From contig PMOP01000388.1 in the NCBI GenBank assembly GCA_003161495.1, positions 1 to 5,718 of the forward strand: a DNA stretch of 5,718 bases, in the 5' to 3' direction. A model generated the notes under the pieces. It did not search any database and was not told the DNA's origin. It worked only from the letters and a program-made list of their open reading frames with translations. This DNA is from Acidobacteriota bacterium. Lineage in GTDB: Bacteria; Acidobacteriota; Terriglobia; Acidiferrales; UBA7541. Numbering within the stretch: the first letter of the stretch is position 1; each line of letters starts with the position of its first letter. Made by a program: the position numbers and the translations under genes. Below, one piece after another: positions 1-5,718 of the stretch.

Positions 1-572
1 ACCAGCGTATCTCCATCCCAGTGGCCCACTTCGTCACCGTTGAAGGAAGGATCGGGTTCCGGGTTGTGCGCGCGCCCATCGGTGTGGACTACTCGCCAGT
101 TATTGTTTAATTCGTCTAACTGAACGAATAACCCAGGAGTTTGGACTAATTGAAATGGATACGGATCAATCAGGAACATCCCAGGAACACCGCGCGGCAT
201 ACAATTCACGGACGCTCGTCCCAACTCATAATCCGTTGCCGTCATCGCCTTGATCTTCGCGGCCGCCCAGGGCTGAAATGACGGCGGCTCCTCGGGCGTA
301 ACTTTCGGGTCGTACTGTTTTCTCAAAGCAGCGTTGAATGAGAAACCCCCTGCTGTGCCCGGGAACCAAACTCCTGAAAGATCGGGATGACCATCCGCAG
401 AACGAGGCGCCGGCCCACCCTTAGGAGCGGACTGAGGTTTCGATTTCGCGTGACCGGGTTCAGAAGGCTTCCCCTCTTGCTCTTCCTGTGCCGCGGCGGG
501 CAAAAGTGCGAGGCATAAGAGACACAGGAAGGCTCCGGCCCATGCACCGTAATAGGCAAGGCGTCGTTTCAT
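1..572 (-). CDS. Secreted conserved hypothetical protein, 'DGHPDLSGVW' type, N-terminal part (3' end beyond window)
   Basis: An open frame runs from an ATG at 570-572 to the left edge with no stop, giving 190 codons plus two bases. Residues 1-28 are a typical Sec signal peptide: MKRR start, hydrophobic core, and PAAA before the likely cut ahead of Gln29. Residues 29-60 are a Lys/Pro/Glu-rich linker. Then come D60-GHPDLSGVW-69, a QPWAAAK segment (100-106), C124-MPRGVP-130, PYPFQLVQTP (137-146), a WRVVHTDGR segment (159-167) and the edge motif NGDEVGHWDGDTLV from 178. I recall this order of motifs from a large family of unannotated secreted proteins, abundant in Acidobacteriota; its biochemical role is unknown to me. 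The start is supported by GGGAGGAA at 578-585, with 7 bases between GGAGG and the ATG. It lies 18 bp behind the DUF6152 gene on the same strand, so the two are probably cotranscribed. The C-terminal half is missing, so a catalytic function cannot be excluded. Confidence 0.9.
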   Translation of the reverse strand, partial: MKRRLAYYGAWAGAFLCLLCLALLPAAAQEEQEGKPSEPGHAKSKPQSAPKGGPAPRSADGHPDLSGVWFPGTAGGFSFNAALRKQYDPKVTPEEPPSFQPWAAAKIKAMTATDYELGRASVNCMPRGVPGMFLIDPYPFQLVQTPGLFVQLDELNNNWRVVHTDGRAHNPEPDPSFNGDEVGHWDGDTL

Positions 573-577
573 CTCAG

Positions 578-585
578 TTCCTCCC
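578..585 (-). promoter_or_regulatory. Shine-Dalgarno site of the left-edge secreted protein gene
   Basis: Read on the minus strand this is GGGAGGAA, followed by a short spacer and the ATG at 572. It lies wholly in the 18 bp gap after the DUF6152 stop codon. It fixes the start of the downstream gene and shows that the gene has its own translation initiation inside the operon. Confidence 0.8.
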
Positions 586-590
586 GCCAA

Positions 591-1025
591 TCAGTATCCT
601 TCTTTCGCGTTATCGCTGAATTTGCCTTCGACATCCTGCCCGATTCGATGGACTTCGCCATCCGACAGCTTAATCGTTTCGGCGGCGGCGCGATTCTTCA
701 CGCCGTTCTTGGCAAGGCACGCCCGCACGGTGACGGTTTTGCCGACATTGTCGGAGAAATCTTTTCTCTGTGTCCCGCTGCGTTTCAGGGTGGAGAGTGA
801 AACGGTCTCAAACGTCCACGTGTTCACGGTGCCGCTCGGATCCTTCACGTCCAGGTGAAAATAGCCGTGCGGATTTTGCCATTCAAAACTCGTGAATACG
901 CCCGTGAGGTCCATGCATTTATTCGCGTCGAATTCCGCGGCGAAGGAGTGATGGGCGGGCGAGGGTATTGCGGCAGCCAGCAAACCGAAAGCCGCCACCA
1001 GAACACCGGCGAGTCTGCGTCGCAT
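591..1025 (-). CDS. DUF6152 family secreted protein
   Basis: This is a 144-residue protein with a signal peptide: MRRR, a hydrophobic core to about residue 20, then PSPA with likely cleavage after Ala24. The mature protein would then begin HHSFAAEFD (25-33), the hallmark I recall for DUF6152. It continues with L40-TG, the segment W49-QNPHGYFHLDV-60, W70-TFE, and a basic stretch (K81 to K88) before V94-GKTVTV. A small beta-sandwich in the periplasm is the likely fold, and the length is normal for the family. Function is not established. The predicted N-terminal histidine plus His53 and His57 would allow a metal site, but that is inference. Cys37 and Cys103 are the only mature cysteines and could form a disulphide. 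The start is well supported by AGGAGG with 5 bases of spacing. It is the first gene of a probable two-gene operon with the secreted protein downstream and is transcribed away from the receptor gene. Confidence 0.92.
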   Translation of the reverse strand: MRRRLAGVLVAAFGLLAAAIPSPAHHSFAAEFDANKCMDLTGVFTSFEWQNPHGYFHLDVKDPSGTVNTWTFETVSLSTLKRSGTQRKDFSDNVGKTVTVRACLAKNGVKNRAAAETIKLSDGEVHRIGQDVEGKFSDNAKEGY

Positions 1026-1029
1026 AATT

Positions 1030-1036
1030 ACCTCCT
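1030..1036 (-). promoter_or_regulatory. Shine-Dalgarno site of the DUF6152 gene
   Basis: Read on the minus strand the sequence is AGGAGGT, a full match to the anti-Shine-Dalgarno core, placed 5 bases (counted from AGGAGG) before the ATG at 1025. It confirms the start that keeps the whole signal peptide and suggests strong translation. Confidence 0.85.
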
Positions 1037-1195
1037 GAAACGAAAAGGATCACTGAAACTTTTATCGGCAATTCATTTAAGGATCTGTTGGACGCACCGT
1101 ACCATACTTTGACTAGGGGTTTCAATCATCTGCCAACAGTGGTTGTGTGACGCGCTACGCCGGGTAATGGTTACATGATTCGCTGAACCACGAAC

Positions 1196-1220
1196 AAAAT
1201 GCCGAAGCGGCAGCCATTTT
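1196..1220. repeat. Small inverted repeat with flanking A and T tracts
   Basis: AAAATG at 1196-1201 is the exact reverse complement of CATTTT at 1215-1220. Inside it, TGCCG (1200-1204) pairs with CGGCA (1208-1212) around an AAG loop. The two pairings compete at the TG, so the fold is either a 5 bp GC-rich stem with an A/T stem beyond a bulge, or a plain 6 bp A/T-rich stem. A GC-rich core with a T run after it, on either strand, resembles a weak bidirectional terminator, but a protein-binding site is equally possible. Confidence 0.4.
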
Positions 1221-1265
1221 TGATGTTTGTGCGCGAGATCCAAACCGTTCAGGGACATTTTCGTC

Positions 1266-1293
1266 TTGACTTCCGTCCACGTGCATGTAAATA
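1266..1293 (+). promoter_or_regulatory. Possible sigma70-type promoter for the receptor gene
   Basis: TTGACT at 1266-1271 matches the -35 consensus at five of six positions. After a 16 bp spacer, TAAATA at 1288-1293 matches the -10 box at only three positions. Transcription would begin near 1300 and leave a leader of about 60 bases. A competing -10-like TAAAAT at 1322-1327 matches better on its own but has no -35 partner at 16-18 bp. The call is weak. Confidence 0.25.
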
Positions 1294-1348
1294 AGGAGAC
1301 CGCAGAAGTACCTGCACAATTTAAAATTCTCAATCGGTGTCTCAAAGT

Positions 1349-1355
1349 GAGGTGG
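1349..1355 (+). promoter_or_regulatory. Shine-Dalgarno site that decides the receptor start
   Basis: GAGGTGG ends 5 bases before the ATG at 1361. The longer in-frame GTG at 1337 would place this site inside the coding region and has no comparable site before it. The internal ATG at 1394, which would give a more compact signal peptide, has only a weak GTGG upstream. The ATG at 1361 is therefore preferred. Confidence 0.7.
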
Positions 1356-1360
1356 TTCCA

Positions 1361-4300
1361 ATGAATTGGCAACCGTCGATGATCGTGGCATCCATGCGCC
1401 TGATAGTAAGGCAAACTGTGCGGTTGCTCTGCGGCGCGCTTGGGGTACTTCTGATTTGTCTCCCCGCATGGTCACAGGGCAACGCGGGACGAATTCTGGG
1501 AACCCTCACGGACCAAAGCGGCGGCGTGCTGGTCGGCGCCACCGTGACAGTCACCGACACGCAAAGGGGCACAACGCGAACGCTCACTACGAACCAGGCC
1601 GGTGAGTACAACGTTCCCAGCCTGCTGCCGAGCACCTACACGGTGCATGGCGAGGCCATGGGGTTTAAGCGGATTGAACGCTTGGGAATTATTTTGGAAG
1701 CCAACCAGGAACTGCGGGTCGATCTGGTGCTGGAACCCGGCCAGCAAACGCAAACCATCACCGTCAATGAAGCGCTGCCCATGGTCGATACCACGAACGC
1801 GGAACTGGGCGGAACTCTGCAGAGCGAGGCCATCGATAGCTTGCCGATGAACGGCCGAAATTTCCAAAACCTGCTGCAACTCACGCCCGGCGTGATGATC
1901 TATCCCGGTGGCACTTCTTATTCGGAAAGCACGAACGGCCTGCGATCCCACGAAAATCTCTACTTAGTAAATGGTATCTTTTCAAGTACTCCCTGGGACG
2001 GCCAGAGCGTTATGAATTCATCCTTGCACGCGGGCGATGCCGGAACGATCCTGCCGGTGGACGCCATCGATGAACTCAAAACGGAAGAAAATCCTCGAGC
2101 GGAATATGGCTGGAAGCCCGGCGCGATCATTGACATCGGAATTAAATCGGGAACCAACACCTTGCACGGCACGGCGTATGCGTATGGCCGTGACACGGCC
2201 TTCGATGCGCGCAACTACTATGATGTAGCGCCGGCTCCCAAGGCGGAGGTGGGACTGGAGCAATTCGGCGGCACAATCGGCGGAGCCATCAAAAAAGATA
2301 AGCTATTCTATTTCGCTAACTATGAGGGACAACTTTACACGATCGGAAATCCGATCCAGCACAACTTTCCGGTTACAGTTGCGCTGCCCAGCGCTGGCGG
2401 GGTGGGAGCGAACCTTTGTACCACCCTCGTCCAGGGCAATTGCAAGACGAGCCTTATCGATGCGTGCAACGACGCGTTGGCCGCCGGCAGGCTGACTGCG
2501 TTGAGCGCGCAGTTGGCTGGCCTCGGCGGACCAACCAGCGCATCACCGTGCACGCCGGTCTCCGGGCAACCCTCCGATGGCTTCTTGGGATTTTTCCCCG
2601 TGAACCCCGGACCGGGGACAAGCGAGTACACCTCCGTCCCAAGTACAAACGCCATTCATGGGGGCTTGGGAAAGATCGACTATCATTTGAATGAAAAAAA
2701 CTCGATAAATGGCATGTATTTCTTCAGCCAGGGCAACGGCGCCGTGGTGGGCGATCCAACCACGATCGTCAGGCCCGAATGGTTGAACCTGCAGCATGCG
2801 CGGGCGCAAGCCATTTTGGGATCTTGGGCCTGGACCCCGAATTCCACCCTGGTCAATGAATTTCGTGTTGGCTACTCTCACTATTATCAGGACTTCGAGA
2901 GCGGCGACCACACGCTGAATCCCGCCAGCTATCCTTTTAATGGGGCGACTTACGTAATGCCCACCGGCATTACCAATCCGTTTTATTTTGGGATGCCGGT
3001 GATTGCGATTAACGGTCTCGCTAACCGGAACGGTATCGGGCAAAGCATCGGGCCTTTCATCACCGGGCCTGAAGGCGTGTTATCGCCAATGGATAGCGTC
3101 TCCATATTACGGGGCAAGCATGCTTTCAAAATGGGCTTCGAATTTCAACTCAACAGAGCCAGTGAGGACATCACCGCTAGCGGCAAGGGACCCGTAACGT
3201 TCGGGACGGGCCAAGGAGGAGGGCTCGTAAACTTCTTCGAAGGCAACCTCAGGAGCGCGAGTCTTTTCACGGGCGATCCCTCTCGAACCATCAGCAACCA
3301 AGCTTATGCCGCCTTCTTCCAGGATGACTGGCGAATTTCGCCGAGACTGACCATAAACGCGGGAATTCGTTATGAAATCGAAACGGTCATTAAAGACTCA
3401 AAAAATGAATTGGGCAATTTCGATCCTAACGTTGGGTTGGTACAGGTGGGATTTGGGATTTCATCTCCCTACAACGGCGATCACAATAACTTCGCGCCTC
3501 GCCTGGGCCTCGCGTGGGACGTCTTTGGGAATGGGAAAACAGTAGTCCGCGCGGCAGGTGGCATTGTTTACGAATCCGCTGTCACTTATGACGTGACTAA
3601 TGCAGTCAGCAACTTTCTTGGGCTGCGCACCATTCCCACCGGCGTTCCCCTTTACAATAATGGCAGCGTAACACCCATATCGCCTGCGCCCGGCAATATT
3701 GACTTGTCCACTACAACTTACACCGCAAGCAGCGGTATCAATACGATTGACACGAACTGGCAGAACTTCGACCCCACGCAGCCAATCAGCAGCACGAACA
3801 AGCCCCTGTACGCGGGGGCCAATACTTCCGTCGGATGTGGAGACGGATTCACCGGGACGGCTGCCCCCCCATGTAGCATCGTTGGTATGGACCGCAATTT
3901 TCGCACTCCCTATGTGGAAAGCTGGAGTTTGGGCATCCAGAGGGCCATTACGAATAGCCTCAGCTTGGACGTGGAATACGTTGGCAACCATGGCGTGAAG
4001 TTGATAGGGTTTACCGATATCAATCAAGCACAGCAGGTCGGTGGCTTCAGTCCGGGTTGGGGTAATCCAAACGACCCGACGAGCGCGGCCGCCGCGTGTC
4101 TCGTCAGCGTCGGCGATCCAACTCCATACGACAACTGCAGCCCCAATGGGAACGCAGAACAAGCCGCCCGGCCTTTCACTGCGCCGTGTCCCAGTGCGAC
4201 TCTCTTCGGGCCCAATGGCATCAACGCTGGCGCGCCGGGCGGTTCAGGGGGGCCGTTCAATCCAAAGAACCTCTGCGCGTCGTATTTGGCGGACATAACC

Positions 4301-5272
4301 ATGATCAATAACTCCACGATGTCCAACTACAACGGCGTGCAGATATCAGTTAACGGACGAAACTATCATGGACTGTCGTTCAACGCCGGTTACACCTATT
4401 CGCACGCTCTGGGCATGGCTTCCGACGAGGGCCGGGCCTCTGACCTTTCTGTTCCCCTCAATAACTACGCGAGTCTCCGCTCGCAACTCTATATGCCCAC
4501 GAACTACGATTTGCGGCATCGCGGAACTATTTCACTGACCTACGCCGTTCCAGGAAAGAAGGGCTACGGTCAAATGCTCGAAGGCTGGACGCTTAATTCC
4601 GTCATTGTCTTGCAGAGTGGCTCGCCGTGGGGCCAGTCCGATCTGACGACGGACTGGGACGGAACCGGCGAATTGAACAACGCCGCCGGGAGTGTGGGTG
4701 GCCAATGGAATTTCTACGGCAACCCGGCCGACTTCACCCCTGTTCACGGGTGGACCGATACGAACCTGCAGCAGGGCGGAGGGTTCGGCGGCGGGCTTCC
4801 GTTCTCAGGTAACGATACCACAGGCACAATAATGGCAGCTTGTACCGCAGCAGACACAAGTCACTTTTCGGGCAACCAGCTGCAACTCGCTTTAGCTTCT
4901 CTGGCAAACTTCGGCTGCTACGCCGTTGGCAACTCCGTCTTGGTTCCACCCGCTTTCGGAACTGACGGGGTCTCGGGGCGCAACCTTTGGCGCGACTCGG
5001 GATTCAAGAATTTAGATCTATCGGTCGACAAAGCGATCAAGTTCAACGATAGGATCAGCGCACAGTTCCGCGCGGAATTCTTCAACCTCTTCAATCACCC
5101 CATCTTCTGCAATCCCAATGGGATCGCAGGGGGCGCGAATTCGACCCCAGGCGATCCGAACACTGCAGGGTTCGGCGCCGCAGGTTCGACGCCTGATGTA
5201 TGCGCCTCCAATCCCGAAATCGGATCCGGAGGCCCTCGCTCGATTCAGTTGGGCTTGAAGCTGATGTTCTAA
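1361..5272 (+). CDS. Oar-like TonB-dependent outer-membrane receptor with N-terminal carboxypeptidase-regulatory-like domain
   Basis: This is a 1303-residue outer-membrane protein that should import a ligand into the periplasm using TonB energy; the ligand is unknown. The signal peptide spans residues 1-38: Arg13/Arg17/Arg21 before a hydrophobic core at 22-35, with cleavage likely near PAWS-QG. Residues 43-125 form a carboxypeptidase-regulatory-like beta-sandwich (GRILGTLTD, GATVTVTD, GEYNVPSLLPSTYTV). TITVNEA (132-138) could act as the TonB box. A plug-like region follows, with LPMNGRNFQNLLQLTPGV (161-178), YLVNG (201-205), D234-AIDELK and IKSGTNTLHGT (261-271). The barrel begins at QFGGTIGGAIKKDKLFYF (301 onward) and includes FQDDWRISPRLTINAG (653-668) and RTPYVESWSLGIQR (near 848-861). 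It ends QLGLKLMF with the terminal Phe typical of outer-membrane barrels. Length is normal for Oar-like receptors, which are large. All 14 mature cysteines lie in five segments with even counts. An alternative start is Met12 at 1394. The gene appears intact. Confidence 0.95.
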   Translation: MNWQPSMIVASMRLIVRQTVRLLCGALGVLLICLPAWSQGNAGRILGTLTDQSGGVLVGATVTVTDTQRGTTRTLTTNQAGEYNVPSLLPSTYTVHGEAMGFKRIERLGIILEANQELRVDLVLEPGQQTQTITVNEALPMVDTTNAELGGTLQSEAIDSLPMNGRNFQNLLQLTPGVMIYPGGTSYSESTNGLRSHENLYLVNGIFSSTPWDGQSVMNSSLHAGDAGTILPVDAIDELKTEENPRAEYGWKPGAIIDIGIKSGTNTLHGTAYAYGRDTAFDARNYYDVAPAPKAEVGLEQFGGTIGGAIKKDKLFYFANYEGQLYTIGNPIQHNFPVTVALPSAGGVGANLCTTLVQGNCKTSLIDACNDALAAGRLTALSAQLAGLGGPTSASPCTPVSGQPSDGFLGFFPVNPGPGTSEYTSVPSTNAIHGGLGKIDYHLNEKNSINGMYFFSQGNGAVVGDPTTIVRPEWLNLQHARAQAILGSWAWTPNSTLVNEFRVGYSHYYQDFESGDHTLNPASYPFNGATYVMPTGITNPFYFGMPVIAINGLANRNGIGQSIGPFITGPEGVLSPMDSVSILRGKHAFKMGFEFQLNRASEDITASGKGPVTFGTGQGGGLVNFFEGNLRSASLFTGDPSRTISNQAYAAFFQDDWRISPRLTINAGIRYEIETVIKDSKNELGNFDPNVGLVQVGFGISSPYNGDHNNFAPRLGLAWDVFGNGKTVVRAAGGIVYESAVTYDVTNAVSNFLGLRTIPTGVPLYNNGSVTPISPAPGNIDLSTTTYTASSGINTIDTNWQNFDPTQPISSTNKPLYAGANTSVGCGDGFTGTAAPPCSIVGMDRNFRTPYVESWSLGIQRAITNSLSLDVEYVGNHGVKLIGFTDINQAQQVGGFSPGWGNPNDPTSAAAACLVSVGDPTPYDNCSPNGNAEQAARPFTAPCPSATLFGPNGINAGAPGGSGGPFNPKNLCASYLADITMINNSTMSNYNGVQISVNGRNYHGLSFNAGYTYSHALGMASDEGRASDLSVPLNNYASLRSQLYMPTNYDLRHRGTISLTYAVPGKKGYGQMLEGWTLNSVIVLQSGSPWGQSDLTTDWDGTGELNNAAGSVGGQWNFYGNPADFTPVHGWTDTNLQQGGGFGGGLPFSGNDTTGTIMAACTAADTSHFSGNQLQLALASLANFGCYAVGNSVLVPPAFGTDGVSGRNLWRDSGFKNLDLSVDKAIKFNDRISAQFRAEFFNLFNHPIFCNPNGIAGGANSTPGDPNTAGFGAAGSTPDVCASNPEIGSGGPRSIQLGLKLMF

Positions 5273-5281
5273 AGGAAAAAC

Positions 5282-5311
5282 GAGTAAGGCGGCCGAAAGG
5301 CCGCCTTGCTC
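5282..5311. terminator. Probable bidirectional intrinsic terminator between convergent genes
   Basis: AAGGCGGCC at 5286-5294 pairs perfectly with GGCCGCCTT at 5299-5307 around a GAAA tetraloop. The stem extends through a possible U-G pair to GAG (5282-5284) with CTC (5309-5311). On the minus strand the stem is followed, after one base, by five T (5280-5276), a good terminator for the right-hand gene. On the plus strand it is followed by the interrupted T-rich tract TAGCTTTCTTTT (5312-5323), adequate for the receptor gene. It starts 9 bases after the receptor stop and ends 10 bases before the stop of the convergent gene. Confidence 0.88.
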
Positions 5312-5321
5312 TAGCTTTCTT

Positions 5322-5718
5322 TTACTTGGAGCGTTTGGCGGACAAGAGGAATTCGTTCTTACCCATTCGGATCGTCCCGTCGAAATCATCGTCGACGGCG
5401 GTTCCGCGAACCACGTACTTTTTATCCCCGTCCGTAATGGCGCCGAGGAAAATCGCTCCGTTGAGCGAACCTTCCAGCGTCGCGTCGCCGCTCTTGCTCT
5501 TCACGCCGCCTGTGATTTTCGCGCCGTCCTGGGTGACGTTCCACTGCTCGGTCAAGATGCCTTCGATCGTGCTATGGATCGTAACATTCCAGTTTCCAAC
5601 CATATTGGCAGCCGGAGCGGCAGCCGCGGTTTGGGAATTTTGCATATTTTTTGCGGCGGCTTCGTTGTAGGGCGTATTGTCTTTGTTCACCAGGTGATCT
5701 TTATCAAGCGGAATGCAC
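5322..5718 (-). CDS. C-terminal end of a probable exported hydrolase, amidohydrolase-like (5' end beyond window)
   Basis: The frame is open from the right edge to a TAA at 5322-5324, giving 131 codons. A GTG at 5690 could start a shorter protein, but the frame continues upstream as CIPLDKDHL with no stop, that GTG has no clear Shine-Dalgarno site, and no signal peptide follows it. The visible part is therefore a C-terminus. Residues 1-23 of the visible part (DKDHLVNKDNTPYNEAAAK) resemble the end of a metal-dependent amidohydrolase barrel as I recall it. An Ala/Asn/Gln linker follows (24-38). A beta-rich domain starts at G41-NWNVT and runs through E57-QWNVTQDGAKITG, L81-EGSLNG, V103-RGTAVDDDFDGTI and F123-LLSAKR. 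Domains of this pattern cap many secreted amidohydrolases in Acidobacteriota and Bacteroidota. Catalytic residues are outside the window, so the enzyme class is a guess at about even odds; the coding call itself is firm. It is convergent with the receptor and separated from it by a terminator. Confidence 0.85.
   Translation of the reverse strand, partial: CIPLDKDHLVNKDNTPYNEAAAKNMQNSQTAAAAPAANMVGNWNVTIHSTIEGILTEQWNVTQDGAKITGGVKSKSGDATLEGSLNGAIFLGAITDGDKKYVVRGTAVDDDFDGTIRMGKNEFLLSAKRSK

Larger units (their letters stand above)
1026..1360. other. Divergent intergenic region, 335 bp, no gene seen
   Basis: This region separates two divergent transcription units and must hold both promoters. Short open frames crossing it have no family resemblance, and the longer ones run antisense into the receptor gene, so none is called. 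It holds the Shine-Dalgarno sites of both flanking genes, one possible rightward promoter near 1266-1293, and a hairpin at 1196-1220. I could not find a convincing minus-strand promoter for the DUF6152 operon: the best candidates had poor -35 and -10 pairs. Confidence 0.7.

Noticed and set aside
323..559. Minus-strand 78-codon open frame
   Set aside because: It overlaps the left-edge secreted protein in another frame; that protein has a signal peptide, a Shine-Dalgarno site and family motifs, and this frame has none.
1109..1125. TTGA...TCAA arms around AGGGG as a possible operator
   Set aside because: Only four bases match on each side and the centre is not symmetric, which is expected by chance in a region of this size.
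1293..1298. AAGGAG, a good Shine-Dalgarno core, in the receptor leader
   Set aside because: No ATG, GTG or TTG follows at a usable distance, so it does not mark a leader peptide.
1337..1360. Upstream in-frame GTG start for the receptor
   Set aside because: It has no Shine-Dalgarno site, adds eight residues before an already complete signal peptide, and would bury the GAGGTGG site that correctly spaces the ATG at 1361.
1073..1475. Two overlapping minus-strand open frames across the intergenic region and the receptor start
   Set aside because: Their sequences are rich in His, Arg and Trp without domain pattern, they lack convincing ribosome sites, and they run antisense to the receptor start.
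3461..4162. Minus-strand 233-codon open frame inside the receptor
   Set aside because: It is antisense to well-conserved receptor sequence and shows no recognisable domain; the length is explained by GC-rich codon bias.
5200..5670. Plus-strand 156-codon open frame at the right end
   Set aside because: It starts inside the receptor, crosses the terminator and runs antisense to the hydrolase C-terminal domain, with a composition typical of an antisense shadow.
1..5718. CRISPR array, tRNA, rRNA, insertion sequence or long direct repeats
   Set aside because: I saw no regular spaced repeats, no cloverleaf-like sequence, no transposase motifs and no terminal inverted repeats.

Overview
The window looks like Acidobacteriota DNA, probably from a Terriglobia or Solibacter/Bryobacter-type soil lineage. 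Three things point there: a very long Oar-like TonB-dependent receptor with an N-terminal carboxypeptidase-regulatory-like domain, a small secreted DUF6152 protein, and a secreted protein with the 'DGHPDLSGVW' motif that I know as a multi-copy family in these genomes. This assignment rests on recalled family resemblance, not on a database search.

Layout from left to right. Positions 1-572 (minus) hold the N-terminal 190 codons of a secreted conserved hypothetical protein that runs off the left edge. Positions 591-1025 (minus) hold a DUF6152 family protein. It lies 18 bp upstream of the first gene, and both have strong Shine-Dalgarno sites, so they almost certainly form an operon read leftwards. 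Positions 1026-1360 are a divergent intergenic region with one possible rightward promoter and one unexplained hairpin, but no gene. Positions 1361-5272 (plus) hold the 1303-residue outer-membrane receptor, which dominates the window. Positions 5282-5311 form a strong GC-rich hairpin between two convergent genes and probably terminate both. Positions 5322-5718 (minus) are the last 131 codons of a protein whose start is beyond the right edge. It has a C-terminal beta-rich domain like the one found on many secreted amidohydrolases.

Taken together this is an envelope and secretion neighbourhood. The operon encodes two proteins with signal peptides, the central gene encodes a TonB-energised outer-membrane importer, and the right-hand gene is probably an exported hydrolase. 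No substrate can be read from the sequence, and functional coupling between the genes is inference from position only. I see no mobile element, CRISPR array, tRNA or rRNA.

The points most worth a second look are the predicted N-terminal His-His of the mature DUF6152 protein, which could be a metal site; the strict pairing of all 14 mature cysteines of the receptor in five separate segments; and the unexplained hairpin in the divergent intergenic region. Nothing here amounts to a clearly new system.
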